The notes under the pieces were generated by a model. The model saw only the letters and a program-made list of their open reading frames with translations, was not told the DNA's origin and did no database searches. From Monodelphis domestica (taxonomy: Eukaryota; Chordata; Mammalia; Didelphimorphia; Didelphidae), in assembly GCF_027887165.1 (NCBI RefSeq), contig NC_077234.1, positions 250,514,158 to 250,578,157 on the forward strand: 64,000 bases of DNA, written 5' to 3'. How positions within the stretch are numbered: the stretch's first letter is position 1; every line of letters starts with the position of its first letter. Positions 1 to 11,870 of the stretch are shown in pieces. The position numbers and the translations under genes were made by a program.

Positions 1-2240
1 TTTCTTCAGGTATAGTTGAAACTCCTTTAGTTCATTAAATATCCATTTCCCCCTTTTATAGCAATGCTCATTTTTGCTGGATATGCTCTTCTTGGGTCTA
101 AGTCCAGTTATTTTGCTCTGTGAAATGCTGTGTTCCATGTCCTGTATTCTTTTAATGTTGTAGCTGCTATATCTTGTGTTACTCTGACAGCAGCTCCACA
201 GTATTTAAATTTTCTCCCTTGTTGCTTTTGTATTTTCTCCTTATCCTGGGAGCTATGAAACTTAACAATGATGTTCCTGTATATTTTCATCTTTGAATCT
301 GTGATGTGGTGATCAGTGAATTCTTTCAATTTCTATTTTCTCCTCTGATTCTAGAATTTCTGGGGAGTTTTCCTTGATAATTTCTTGGAGTATGGTTTCT
401 AATTTTTTTATTGTAACTTTTCATGAATCCAACTATCCTTATGTTGTCTTTTCTTGATCTATTTTCAAGGTTACTTGTTTTGTGATGAGATGTTTTATAT
501 TTATTATTATTATATTTATATTATTTTCTATTATTTCATTCTTTTGTCTTACAAAATCATTAGCTTCCTTTTGTCCAATTCTAGTTCTTAATAGAGTATT
601 TTTCTCTGTGAGTTTCTAGATCTCTTTTTCCATTTGGGTGATTATTCCTTCATAATGTTCTTGATTTTCTTGCATTATGCTTATTTTTTCCCAATTTTTC
701 CTCCACTTGTCTTATTTGGTTTTTGAGGTCTTTTTAAATCTCTTCTGAAAGCTCTTTTTGAGCTTGTGGCTATTGTATTTCTTTGCTGTTTTGGAAGTAG
801 GTATTTTTACTTCATTGTCTTGAGTTTGAGCCAAAGTCTTCTCAGTTCCTAAAGTAGTCATCAATAGTTGTGTTCTTTCATACTTACTTGTTCCTTTTAA
901 CTAATTACTTAATTACTGTCTTAATTACTTTTTTCAGGAGGTCAAAGGTTCCAATTGTGTTGATAAATATTAACTCATGTTTCAGGACTTTGTGTATCTT
1001 TGTGTGTTTATTTTTCCCCTGGGTCCTATTTAGTTATTGAAATTTTTATAGTCCATAATCAGATGTACTTCTAGTCCCTGCTCAAACTCTAGTCTATGAT
1101 TAACCTCAGGTGCTCCAACCAAAGCCTTAGAGTAGTTCTATGACTGCAACTGTAAACAGCCAGCCTGCCTGCCCCTATAGCAGTGATGGCAAACCTATGG
1201 CATGGGTGCCAAAGATGGCATGCAGAGCACTCTCTGTGGGCGTGCAGCTAGCCTTCCCACCCCTCAGAGTTCATTACCAGAAAGGCAGAGGGACTTGAGC
1301 AGAGCTGCTCCCCTTCTCCTCTTTACCATGCCTGATGACATTTTTTTACATCCCCCAACCCTCTGCCCAGCAGCCCAATGGGGGTGCACAGGAGGTAAAG
1401 TGCATGGCTCACAGACTACAAAGCTGGAGAGGAGCAGAGCACTCAGGCCACTCCCCTCCCCCTCTCTATACTTTCTGAGTACATCCCTCTCTTCACTTCT
1501 CCCTCTACCCAGGAGCCCAATTGCAGTGCTTTTTCCCTCTCCTGTGTGGGGTAAGGTGTAGGCAAGTGTGTGGGGTTGGGGAGTGAGGCCTAGCTCTCCA
1601 TCTCTACAATGTTTGCTGTCATTGCCCTATAGTAACAACCAGAGGCTCTACTTTCCTTGGAGTGGAGCTGATGAGGCCCCAGTCCCACAGCAAACAGACT
1701 CAGCAGTGCACATCTTCCTCACTCCTTTTCCACCATCATAGCCCCAGAGAGAACAGATAGAACCATGCTTCTCAGGTCTTCAAAGTCCCCTCTTTGCAAA
1801 GAGGCTCATGTTTCTGCCTTTAGGGCCTGGTGCCTGTTGACTCTGAGGTATCCACTCCTTCAATCACTAGCCATGGGACATCTGGGGTCTCAAAGCAGTA
1901 GCAGGCAAGGCTACTCCAAGGGCTCTATATCTGAATTCAAGTTCCAGGCTTCCTTGGTTCAACACAAAGGTGAGATTGTTATTTCTGTCTTCAGGGGCTG
2001 CTTTGTGGATCCCCTCTGTTTGTTCTGTTCTTGCCCCAGGGTTTAGAGTTGTGGGACTGAGGCCAAAGAAGTTAGAAACATTTCTCCTTAGTTGCTCTGG
2101 GCTATTCAGTTTCACTCCATCTCTTTATTGGTCTTTGCCTTTTTTAGTGTTGATTTTTATGAAGTTATTTTTGGTTGTTTGTGGAGGTGTTTAGGAAGGC
2201 AAGAAAACTTCACATCCTATTCCACCATCTTCCCACAATG
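1..2240 (-). mobile_element. L1 LINE, 5' half (ORF1 and 5'UTR), antisense; runs off the left edge
   Basis: Read on the minus strand, this is the start of an L1. The 5' end is near 2240, where the plus strand reads 'ccaccatcttcccaca' (minus: tgtgggaagatggtgg, a typical L1 5'UTR start). A GC-rich 5'UTR covers about 1000-2240, and ORF1 follows towards position 1. The open segment at 108-329 (minus) has ORF1 RNA-binding-domain features, including RVTQDIAATTLKEYRTW, which matches the conserved 'ritqdls..tl.arr.w' block of L1 ORF1p. The window edge cuts off the 3' part. The ORF1 reading frame is broken in several places, so the copy is dead. A separate hAT element interrupts the 5'UTR at 1181-1624. 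Orientation and family are clear; the subfamily is not. Confidence 0.82.
1181..1624. mobile_element. hAT-type non-autonomous DNA transposon, 444 bp, with perfect 8-bp TSD
   Basis: The element starts CAGTGATGGCAAAC and ends GTTTGCTGTCATTG; the reverse complement of the end matches the start at 11 of 14 positions, all three differences being transitions. It is flanked on both sides by the same 8 bp, ccctatag (1173-1180 and 1625-1632). Terminal CAG/CTG-like inverted repeats plus an 8-bp target duplication are the signature of the hAT superfamily. The interior is GC-rich, carries no transposase reading frame and is too short to encode one, so it would have depended on a full-length relative. It lies in the 5'UTR of the antisense L1 and so is younger than that L1. 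The 5' end resembles a hAT family I remember from mammals, but I cannot name it with certainty. Confidence 0.85.
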
Positions 2241-2754
2241 CATTTCCCTGTAATCCCTTTTCCATGTAAGAGTCCTACAAATAGTTTTTGATTAGAATGA
2301 TGCCAAAGCCCTTTACCAATATAGTTCTTCTCTGAATCTTCTCAGGGCATAAATATCCTACCTAAATTGTAAATCCCAGGATAGAAAATAATACTCCAAA
2401 TTTGATTTGAGAGTGGTAGAGTGCAGCAGAGCTTTCACCATCTGCCTCTTGTTCTGAGAAGGATGCTTCCCAAGGAGACTTAAGAGGACGGCTTTCATAT
2501 CATTTTGTTTACTCATCTAGAGATTTTAATCCACTAAATCCCCAATATTTTGATAAAATATGAGAAGTAATGTGGCAGGATGTAAATTCAGGAAAATGAG
2601 CTAAAACTCATCACAATCTGTCTAATGATTATCTTCTCAGACTTATTTCAAATTATTCTTCCATTCTGTTTCAGTCAAACTGACCTGTTCAATGTTGTGT
2701 CCATAAACATTTTATCTCCCATCTTTGTGCCTTTATATAAGATCATAAAATCAC
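2241..2754. other. Unassigned AT-moderate sequence
   Basis: No open frame of note and no repeat family that I recognise. It lies just outside the L1 5' end. Confidence 0.4.
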
Positions 2755-2925
2755 CAATCTCAGAGTCATTCATGCCAGGCCTTTTTTAACAGGTGAGAAA
2801 ACAGACAGATGAAGTGATCTGCCCAAGATCACCCATGCAGTCAGTATTGGACTCAGGATTTAAACTGAGGTCTTCTGACTATAAAGCCAGTAGCCTTTCT
2901 CACCATTTTCAATTACCTACAGTGT
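2755..2925 (-). mobile_element. MIR/Mar1-type CORE-SINE, antisense
   Basis: The plus strand reads 'gtgagaaaacagacagatgaagtgatctgcccaagatcac', followed by 'ggatttaaactgaggtcttctgact'. These are the reverse complements of the MIR blocks 'gtgaccttgggcaagtcac', 'cctcatctg' and 'gagttcaaatcc'. The copy is worn. No target duplication is visible. Confidence 0.75.
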
Positions 2926-3304
2926 GCCTGGAAATCTCCATCTCTTGGAATCCCAAGATTGCTAAATAGTTTGGTTCAAGAGCCTCCCACTACAACTCTC
3001 CTTTGACCAATGCAATACACTTACCATATATTTTATCATGACTTATATGGGTACATATTTGCCACCATTAATCACAACCAAATAGAATACAAATTCTTAT
3101 GGGGAAGTAACTCAGGAACTGCTCTGTCCGTCTGTCTCTCTTCCTTGTGGTTAACCTTCTAGCAGAGTCTGAAGCATAACAGATACTCTAAAATGCTTGC
3201 TGAGTTGAATTTAAAGTAGATTCAAATCCTACTTCAGACACTGGCTGTGATATCATGAGCAAATTTAACATAATTTTATTCACTTCAAGTCATCCATAAT
3301 TAAA
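2926..3304. other. Unassigned; possible L2/MIR3-type tail near 3150-3220
   Basis: Only 'gcagagtctgaagcataacagatactctaaaatgcttgctgagttgaa' (3163-3210) hints at the end of an L2-like element. Nothing else is recognised. Confidence 0.3.
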
Positions 3305-3520
3305 TAATAATAACATGGTTTTATCCTTGCAAAATGCTTTACAATTTATAATATCTCATTTTATCTTCAAATATCAGGGGAGGCAGGTGCTCTTCTTAAT
3401 CCTGTTTTACATTGAGGTTACTGAGGCACAAAACAGGTACGTTACTTGCATAGCTAGTAAATATCAGACGCTACATTTAAATTCAGACCTTCTGGTTGCA
3501 AATTTAACACTATTAGTACT
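3305..3520 (-). mobile_element. MIR/Mar1-type SINE, antisense, including the 3' region
   Basis: 'tgcaaaatgctttacaattt' and 'ctcattttatcttcaaatat' are followed by 'gaggcaggtgctcttcttaat' and 'gcatagctagtaaatatcag', then 'aaattcagaccttctggttgc'. This is the antisense of the MIR 3' half (the 'aaagcgctttgcaaa' end, then the CORE, then the tRNA-related head). Strongly diverged. Confidence 0.75.
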
Positions 3521-4204
3521 GCAAATTTATAAAATATTAGTATAAATATCTGTAGTACAAGACTGTTAGGACACTCAAATGAGAAAATATACTTAAAGTA
3601 CTTTTCAAGTTGTTTGCAAATTATTTTCAGCCATTACTATTTCTTTTTTCAGATTAGTTTCAGAGCTATGCTACCCCCAACTTGAACTTATAAAGCTATT
3701 TGTGTTTATCTTTAAGTTTATCTTATTTGAGTCGATCTAACATTGTAGACTTCTGAGATCAAATCTGTTGTCTCTCCATACTTTGTGTCTTTCACAGTGA
3801 TAGGCACTTAATATATTTTAAAGCTTTATGATGATTTTAAAATGTGAAATTTGGGGGCACAATATTTACTATGACTGATGTACAGCTCTGAATCCTAACA
3901 ATTTAGAATTACAGAATTCTGTTCTAAGAGAACATTAGCTTGTTTGGCTTCCTGTCATTCTGTTGACATGTGTAGTGCTTCTAAACCACCGAAACCCCCA
4001 AATCTTTTGATGAAATAGGAGAAGCCGTTTTGCATATTGGAAAGAGTATTAATTCAGGAAAATAAATTAAAATGCTTTACAATCTGTCTCCAAATGATCT
4101 TTCCCAGACATTTCAAATTACTCTGTCATAGGCAATGCCATATTATAGCCAAAGTGTCCTACTGGGTGCTGTTCCCCATGAATATTTGCCTTCCAACTAC
4201 TGTG
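3521..4204. other. Unassigned AT-rich sequence
   Basis: No recognised gene or strong repeat. 3899-3990 ('gaattacagaattctgttctaagagaacatt') weakly resembles the CR1-like motif seen better at 4205. Confidence 0.3.
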
Positions 4205-4320
4205 ATTTTACATAGAATCAAAAAATCACAATTTTAGAGCTAAGAAAGACCTCAAATTTCAACCAAACCCATCCTGTTTGTTTGTAGATGAGGACTAGGG
4301 GCAACAGTAATCATCTAATT
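4205..4320. mobile_element. CR1-like LINE fragment (motif 'agctggaagggacctcagag')
   Basis: 'agaatcaaaaaatcacaattttagagctaagaaagacctcaaatttcaacc' followed by 'gtagatgaggactaggg' is a worn version of a dispersed module, 'aatcatagaattttagagctgg..gacctcagagatcatctagtccaa'. That module is close to the end region of vertebrate CR1 LINEs. Similar pieces occur at about 12300, 38096, 47590 and 54817. The family call is from memory. Confidence 0.4.
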
Positions 4321-6425
4321 CAAATGTAGAAGCAATGAAGAAAGTACAGAAAAGGTTATTTGTGCTTGTTTTGTTTTTGATTCTTTGGTTTCTTTAAACT
4401 TTCAGTGAAAGAAGAATAGACCTAAAACTTAAAAATAAATAAAGGAGCAAATGATAGCGGAAGGGGGGAATAGAAATAGAAATAGTTTATCAATAGTTTT
4501 CTATCACATCACATACTAACTCATAGTATGCTCATTAGGCCTGCGTTGATACTTTCTAACTGTCAAACTAATGATTTGTTCATTTAACTAAAAGCAACTT
4601 CAGCAAATCAAAAGTGTATTCCAAAATCCTACAAATTAGCTTTGAGGAATAATGTATAAAAATAATCTTTATAGATAGATATAGATAGGACTTTTGAGCA
4701 TTAGCAAATACCATGAACTGATATTGCTTAGTTTAAAATATGTCAGCACTGGTGATCCGTACTTACTGATTGTTGGTGGTCATTAGCCGTGTTTTAGGAA
4801 ATCTTTTTTCTATTTCATTTGTCATCCTTTACTTAATTTAGAGGTTGTTACATATCTTCACTTCCCTGACACAGGTACTATAAGAGGAAATTTAATTAAT
4901 TTTTTGTTACTTGTAATGATTCCTCTATAATAGTTTGATAAACTCAAACTGTGATTTAAGTAAGATATAATAGTAAAAGGAATAATATGAAGAACGTCTG
5001 CAATGATAAACGTGCTTGAACATTTCCCCCTTTTCTCCTTGCCACACATTCCAGAGGATGTGACCGAGGAAACTGGGCTCTTAGTGTGACATGGCCATAA
5101 CCAAGTGACCCTAGAAGAGAAAGAGGCGGCCCACTCATAATCCTCTTTACTGGAATTTATTAACTATTTTAGTAAATTGTTCCCAACTCACTTAGGAACA
5201 TGTTCTACATGTTCTCCTTGTTAATAGCTCCATTAAGCAATATTCCAAATCCTATCGAAGCTTTCTTATGCAGACATCAGATGTGTCTGCCAAAGTCTGA
5301 GCATGGTGGCAGACCTCAGATTTTGTATTTGTGCCCACAAATAACAATCGTATCTTTGGCTTGGGAATATGGCCCAAGTGTTTGTAGAGTAGCCACTTGG
5401 GGACTCGTGACTGCCTCAGAAGCATCAAACATTTATGGAGGTCTTGCTCTTTGTTAAGATCCAAATCTCTTCCCTTATAGCTTCCAGAGTATGAGATGTA
5501 TTTCGACAAGGGTGGGGAGAATGGACCAGAACTGGGATAGTTGAGATGAGGAATTCTGATAAATCGCCCAGGTCTGCACAAACAGTAAAAAGGTCAGCAG
5601 ATGTGCTATGATCCAAGGAAATAGATATTATAATTATTGTGCCAATGTGAATTTCATGTCCACATAGTAAAATAAAGAAGAGAGGAACAAAAGTGCCAAA
5701 GGGTTCATTACAAACATAATCAGTGACTTTTGTCTTGGCCCTGTCTTTCTACTTATTGAAGGCAGGGAGCTTGGCAGTTATGGGTATTGTTTTTGGCCAA
5801 AGTTGGGTGAACACTCTATAAGCAAACACTGATTTTTTTTGCCTCACATTTGCTTATTCTGACCTGAACCTTCAATTGTGTATTTGATAGTTTTCTTAGA
5901 TCTTCCATCACCTGTCTTTCTGTCTTTTGATAATTATAAAGTACATTATTCTTGTGGGCCCTAATGATTTTCCTCTTTAAACTTTATTCCAAAAAGTCTT
6001 ACTGACATGTTTTATACTTACAACAAAGTAATTTCAACTTTCATCTCAAGGAGGAACTCTCCCTTAATACAAAGAAAACAATTAAACAGAACTTTCTCAT
6101 CCATTGACCTCCTCTAAAAAAAAAAGTCCATCCCAATTATTCTCTCTGCCAGGAGAGGAAAGAAATGTTTCTTTTTATGTTCTCCAAAATTTATTGGTTT
6201 TTAACATACTCAGATTTGAATATATCTCAGTAATCATTGCATCGACATTGTATTGCAACAATCACATATATTGTTATCTTTTTCTACTTATTTCATTTTG
6301 TGTTGGTTCATGCAAATATCCTCATAATTCTTCTAGCATATCAAATTAATTGGTCTTTACTACACAATAATATTCCACTCCATTTCTAAATCAAAGTATT
6401 CACTCCATCCTTCATTTGGTAAACA
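4321..6425. other. Unassigned single-copy-like sequence
   Basis: About 2.1 kb with no recognised coding region. Short open frames on both strands at about 4858-5616 overlap each other, lack recognisable domains and look like chance. A (TAGA)-like patch lies at 4672-4688. The rest is AT-rich and shows no clear repeat family. Confidence 0.35.
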
Positions 6426-6429
6426 TCAG

Positions 6430-9400
6430 CTTTCTTTTTGTTAATTTTTAATTTTATTTTCCATCAACTACATGTAAAAGCATTTTCCAAAAATTTTCAA
6501 AGAATATAGTCTCAAATTCTGTCCCTCTCTCCATCTCCCACCCCACCATACATAGAGATGGTGAGCCATCTCATGGAGATTTTTCCTGTGCAATCATGTA
6601 AAGCATTTTTTCTATATTAAGCTTTTTATGGAAAGTAACTTGAACAAAAATTAAGAAAGAAAGTGAATTAAGGATATGCTTTGGTCTAGATTCAAACTCC
6701 ATCAGTTCTTTCTCTGGAAGCAGAAGGCATTTTTTTGTCATGAGACTTTTGGGATTGTCATGGATCATTGCATTGCTGAGAATGACTGTTATTTACAGTT
6801 GTTCTCTGTCCCGTATTCTTGTCACTGTGTACAATGTTCTTCTAGTTCTGCTTATTTTACTCTACTTCAGTTCATTTCAATCTTTCCAGGTTTTTTTTTC
6901 CTGAGCTCCTCCTGCTTGTCATTTCTTATAACACAAAAGTATTCCACTACAGTAATGTACTATAACATACTTTGCCATTACCCAATGGATCCCCTTACTT
7001 TCCGATTCTTTACCACCCCCAGATCTGCTTTGCTTTTTTATGTCTTTGGGATACAAATGCAGTAATGGTATTCCTGGGCCAAAGGGTTATGTACTGTTTT
7101 ATAGCCTTTTGAGCATAGAAACAAATTACTCTCCAGAATGATTGAATCAGTTCACAATTCCCCCAACAGTGCATGAGTGTCTCAATTTTCCCACATCCTC
7201 TTCAAGTTTTGCTACTTTCCTTTTCTGTCATAATAGTCAATCTGATAGGTGTGAGTGGTACTTTGGAGTTATTTTAATTTGTATTTCTCCAATTAATAGT
7301 AATTTAAAGCATTTTTACAAATAATTATAGAGAGCTTTAATTTTTTTGTCTGAGAATGACCTATTTGTATCCTTTGACTATCAGTTAGGGAATGACTTGC
7401 ATTCTTATATATTCAATTCATTTCTCTAGGGATTTGAAAAATGATGCCTTTGTTAGAGAGATCTGTAAAGAATGTTTACACCAATATGATTACTCTGTAT
7501 TACTCTCCATCCTATTTCCCCATCGAGTTTCTGACCACCACCTTCCCCCGTTTGCTCTCTTTTCTATCAGTCCTACTCCCCTTCTCTCTTTCCCTTCCCC
7601 TCCTACTTTCCTGCAGGCTAAGATAGATTTCTATGCCCAATTGATTGTGTGTCTTCTTCCCTCATTGAGCCAGTTCTAATAAGAATAAGGTTGATATGTT
7701 CCCCTTCACCATAAAATTTTATGCCCCTTTTGTTTGCAATAATATGCCTCATTCTATTTTTCCTTTCCCCCTCCTCCTAATGCATTCTTCTTTCTCATGC
7801 TTTAATTTAATTTAATTTTTTTTATCATCCCATCATATAATACTCAAACTCTTGCCCTCTGCCTATGTACACTTTTTAACGTACCTAGTAATGATAACAT
7901 TCTTAGTATTTACAAGAATCAGCTCTTCATGTGGGTATGTAAACAGTTTTGCCTTATTACCTTTTGATTTCACTTCCCATTTTGCCTTTTATGATTCTCT
8001 TGAGTCTTGTATTTGAAAGCCAAATATCCAGAGTATTCAGCTCTGGTCTTTTCATCAGGAATGTATGAAATCCCCCCATTTCATTGAATTCTCATTTTTT
8101 TCCCATTGAAGAATTATGCTCACTTTTGCTAGGTAAGTAATTCTTGGTTGAATTTCTAGCTCTTTTGCCCTCTGGAATATTACATTCCAAGCCCCTCAAT
8201 CTTTTAATAGAGAAGCTCCTAAAATCTTGTATCATCCTGACTGTGGCTCCATGATATTTGAATTGTTTCTTTTTGTCTGTTTGCAATATTTTCTCCTTGA
8301 CTTGTGAGTCTGAAGAATTTGACTAGAATATTCCTGGGAGTTATCTTTTGGAATTTCTTTTAGGTGGATTCTTTCAATTTCTACTTTGCCCTCTGGTTCT
8401 AGAATATTTGGGGAAGTTTTCCTTGATAATTTCTTGAAAGATGATGTCTAAACTTTTTTTAATCAAGGCATTCAGGTAGTCCAATAATTCTTAGACTTTC
8501 TCTCTTGGAATTATTTTCCAGATCAGTTGCTTTTCCAATGAGATATTTCACATTTTCTTCAATTTTTAAAATTCTTTTGACTGATTTTTTTCCCTTGATA
8601 GCTCATGGAGTCATTAACTTCCACTTTTCAAGTTTCAATTTTGAAGACATGATTTGCTTGAGTGAGGTTTTATGCTTCCTTTTCATTTGGCCAATTCTAC
8701 CTTTTTTTAAAAAGAAAAATTTTCCTCAGGGAATGTTTGTACCTCTTTTTCCATACTGGCAATTTTCCCTTTTAAGAAGTTCTCTTCAGTGCATTTTTTT
8801 ATAACTTTTTTTTCCATTTGGCCAATTCGGCCTTTTTTAAAAGGAATTCTTTATTGCATTTCTATATCTCTTTTCTCAATTGGCCTATTCTTTTTTCAAG
8901 ATATTAATTTAATTTTTATAAATTAATTAATATTTAATTCAAGATATTAAATTAAGAAATTAATTTCTTCAGTATATTTTGTGCCTTCTTTACCAAGCTG
9001 TTGACTCTTTTTTCATGATCTTCCTGTGTCGCTTTCATTTCTTTTCCCAATTTTTCTTCCTCCTCTCTTATTTGATTTCAAAATCCTTTTTGAACTCCTC
9101 CATGAATTCTTTTTGAGGTTGAGAGCAATTCCTATTTTTCTTGGAGTTTGTATAGATGCCACAGTATTGATTTTGTTGTCTTCTAAGTTTAGTTTTCCCT
9201 GTCACTAAAATGACTTTCTTTGTTGTTTCTTTTTTTGTTGTTTGCTCATTTTCCAGACTTTACTTTGCTTTTAATTTAAGATGGATTGTTAGATTTGAGC
9301 TCTGTAATCTTGGTGAAGGAAGCATTGTTCTCAGCTTCAGGTTTTGTTTTTGTTTTTGCAGATGCCTTCAGAAGTGGTTCTTTCAAGGTGGTTTGATGTA

Positions 9401-9940
9401 AGGAAGAGATGGATTTAACACTCTAGTCTATGCTCTGGTCTCTGAGTAAGCACAATCACTCTTTTCCCCCTTGTCCCCTGCTCTCCTATGGCTGTAAGGA
9501 TTTGTATATTCTAAGGCTCCAGCTTACCCTGAGACCATGCCCCATAACTGCTCTCTGCATCTATGTATGGGCAATGCAACAAGAGTTTTACATCCAGAAC
9601 CAGCAAAGGAACCCTGTCATTTCCTTCTGATTGGCTGTCTAACACCCCTCACCGCCTATGGCTCAGAACTCTAGAAGCTTTTGTTGCTGATTCAACTATG
9701 CCTAAAGCCTGCTGCCCTGGTGAAACCTGCCTTGGTTGCACTTCCACAGTAGTGTGACAGATCTTTTCTGCTGGCCCTCTGAGCTTTGGGGGGCTGAACA
9801 TTTATTTTGCCCTGTCTTTTGTGTGTTGTACTGCTCCAAAATTCATTCTGAGGTGTTAGCTCATCATTTTTTGGAGATTAACGTAGTAGAGATCAGGTGA
9901 GTCTATGTATCTTCTCTGCCATCTTGACTCTGCCCCACAA
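6430..9940 (-). mobile_element. HAL1-like (half-LINE) L1 derivative, antisense, near full length
   Basis: On the minus strand the order is as follows. The 5' end is near 9940 (plus 'gccatcttgactctgcccca'), with the 5'UTR to about 9250. ORF1 starts at the ATG at 9249 (MSKQQ-like) and runs to about 8050; 8092-8286 keeps an ORF1 C-terminal-domain piece with 'ATVRMIQDF'. A purine-rich spacer covers about 7480-8050. The C-terminal portion of ORF2 and the 3'UTR follow to about 6430 (plus strand 'ctctccagaatgattgaatcagttcacaattcc', a standard antisense L1 block). The endonuclease and most of the reverse transcriptase are absent. A full 5' end and 3' end with ORF1 but without most of ORF2 fits the HAL1 type known from mammals including opossum. 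ORF1 is interrupted by stops. A later internal deletion in an ordinary L1 is the alternative, but the spacer is not ORF2 sequence, which favours HAL1. Confidence 0.7.
8050..9249 (-). pseudogene. ORF1 remnant of the HAL1-like element
   Basis: The minus-strand frame begins at ATG 9249 with MSKQQKK, the usual start of marsupial L1 ORF1 as I remember it. A coiled-coil-type Lys/Glu-rich stretch follows; the plus strand is a run of 'ctttttccatttggccaatt' repeats. The C-terminal nucleic-acid-binding domain is at about 8092-8460, including the antisense of 'RIIGLPE' ('gtagtccaataattcttag' at 8475-8495). L1 ORF1p is an RNA chaperone that coats its own transcript. The frame is disrupted many times, including small AT-rich insertions near 8900-8960 ('attaatttaatttttataaattaatt'). 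Confidence 0.7.
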
Positions 9941-10059
9941 GTTCATTTCCATTTGTTTGTGAACACGTGGTATGCTTTTCTCACTGGGTTGGTATTTTTA
10001 TTTATATAAGAGAGTTCTGAGGGAGACCCATCCTCCAAAAATCAAATAGGCATCTTCTT
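9941..10059. other. Unassigned spacer
   Basis: Sequence flanking the 5' end of the HAL1-like element. Nothing recognised. Confidence 0.3.
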
Positions 10060-10200
10060 TGCAACTTATAGTAATAAAAATTTGACTAGGATACCAGAAG
10101 TTAAGCAAACTGCCCAGGATCACACAGTATTCATCAGAGGGTGAGATTTGAACTCAGGTTCTTCTTTCTTTCCCCTATGTCATGATACCACTAACACCAA
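10060..10200 (-). mobile_element. MIR-type SINE fragment, antisense
   Basis: 'aagcaaactgcccaggatcacacag', then 'gagatttgaactcaggttcttc', then 'catgataccactaac' is the antisense of the MIR core and head. No target duplication seen. Confidence 0.75.
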
Positions 10201-10889
10201 GAACACCACCTTCATCATACTTTAGTCTATGATTTTCCTAGTGGAATCCATAAGTCAAGGATTAGCAAATTTCTTGCATAATTCCAAAGAGAAATAGTAC
10301 AGCAATGTGCCTGTTTTCCCATGGCCTCTCCAATACCAACTTTCTATCTTTTGTCCCTTTTAACAATTTGCATTGTATGAAGTGAAAACCCAAAGCTGCT
10401 TTAATTTATACCCCTTTTATGACTGGTAATTTTGACTAACTGCTTATTCTTCCTTTACTGTTATGCATATTTTGCTTACAAGGTCTCGTTAGTACCAGGA
10501 CTTAGCTGTTATAAAATCCGTTTTAAATTATTTTTGGCCATCAAAATTTATCAAGAATATAAGACTTACTCACTTAGTTGTAATTGCTTCTAAGTTTGTT
10601 ATAACTGGAAATTTGGATTTTTCTCCTTGGAAGAAAGCCCATTTTTCTCTGACAAAGTAGGATGTTCCTTTTCTCTTGGACTGGATTCCAAAAAGCAGAC
10701 TTATTAAAGTTGTAGGTTCCATTCTGCTGCATTAGCTGCATTTCAGTGTCTCACATGGCAGTTGAAGAAACATCAGGCCTAAGTCATTGGTAGGCATCTG
10801 GAATAAACTTGACAAAAAGCACTGGTTTTCTTATTTTCTAATATAGTTCTAGAAAGGTTAACTGTAGGAATAAGAAAAGAAAAATGTAT
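10201..10889. other. Unassigned sequence
   Basis: No recognised gene or repeat. AT-rich, with no long frame. Confidence 0.3.
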
Positions 10890-11870
10890 TGAAAGAATTA
10901 GCATAGGTAATTAGCAAAAGGTAAGATTGCTTCCATTCACAGAGCATGATGTAATAAAGTCAATAAAGAATGAGAGATAATATGTCATAGATAATAAGGA
11001 ATATCCCAAAGTTTCAATAGAAATATAATCAAATTAATGAAAATTTCAGAAAATTAGAATATAAGATAAATCCACAATGAAATCATCAGGTTTCTCTATA
11101 TCACTGGCAAAGTCAGAATTATATAAAAATATAAATGTTATTTGAAATGGATAGAAAATGAATGGATATTGGGGAAATTAACCTACCAAGACATACTAAG
11201 TCCTTCCAAACACACTCTGTGGATATTAAATATTGAAAAGTATATTTAAAGAGAAAATAATTGGCAAGATATTTATTGCTCATTCTTAGGCTATAACAAT
11301 TATAATAAAAATGATACTATTAAATCAAATTACAGATTGATTGATATGCCAATCAAATTACCAAGAGGTTATTCTAAAGAACAAGATAAAATAACATTCA
11401 TCTGAAAAGCCCACATGTCAAGAACAAAAAGGAATATAATTTTTAAAGTAGTAAAAGAGGGAGCCCAATTTTTAGCTTTATGCTATATTGTCTTAATAAT
11501 CATCAAACATACTTGGCACATTTTTTAATATCCAGTGGAATGTACGAGGCAAACATGAATCAGAAGCAATTGAGCATAGGAACTTACTGTGCTACTCTTG
11601 TAAGGACTCCTATTGACAAGAATAACTGAGAAAATGGACAGCAGTGTGACAGAAATGAGGTCTAGACAAATATTGTTTGCCACATGCCATGATAAGCTCC
11701 CAAAGGATACATGACCTAAATATAAAAAGTCACACCTAAAAAAGAGAAGAATGAAAGTGCCTTGCACAGTGAAGGAGGCTGAAAATTCTTAACTAAAGAA
11801 GGAGTAAAAGTCATTATAAAAAATAAAAATAGGACTGTGGGTTATTTAATTGATTTTTAAAAAACGGTAA
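10890..11870 (+). mobile_element. Degenerate L1 ORF2 fragment, sense
   Basis: The block order follows L1 ORF2 downstream of the RT domain. 'atcatcaggtttctctatatcactggcaa' (the 'SSAFLYISN' region) is followed by 'ctattaaatcaaattacagattgattgatatgccaatcaaattaccaagaggtta' (the 'IPIELPK' region) and later by 'gataagctcccaaaggatacatgacctaaat'. Stops and indels are abundant and no frame over about 80 codons survives. The divergence is far greater than in the sense L1 at 19-21 kb, so this is an older insertion. Both ends are truncated. Confidence 0.7.

Noticed and set aside
1202-1561. 119-codon open frame on plus
   Set aside because: It lies wholly inside the GC-rich, non-coding interior of the hAT element and shows no domain; low-complexity Ser/Pro/Leu composition.
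6676-7065. 129-codon plus frame
   Set aside because: Antisense strand of L1 ORF2/3'UTR; chance frame.
8505-8804. 99-codon Phe-rich plus frame
   Set aside because: Antisense strand of the L1 ORF1 coiled-coil region; Lys/Glu codons read backwards give Phe/Leu/Ser.
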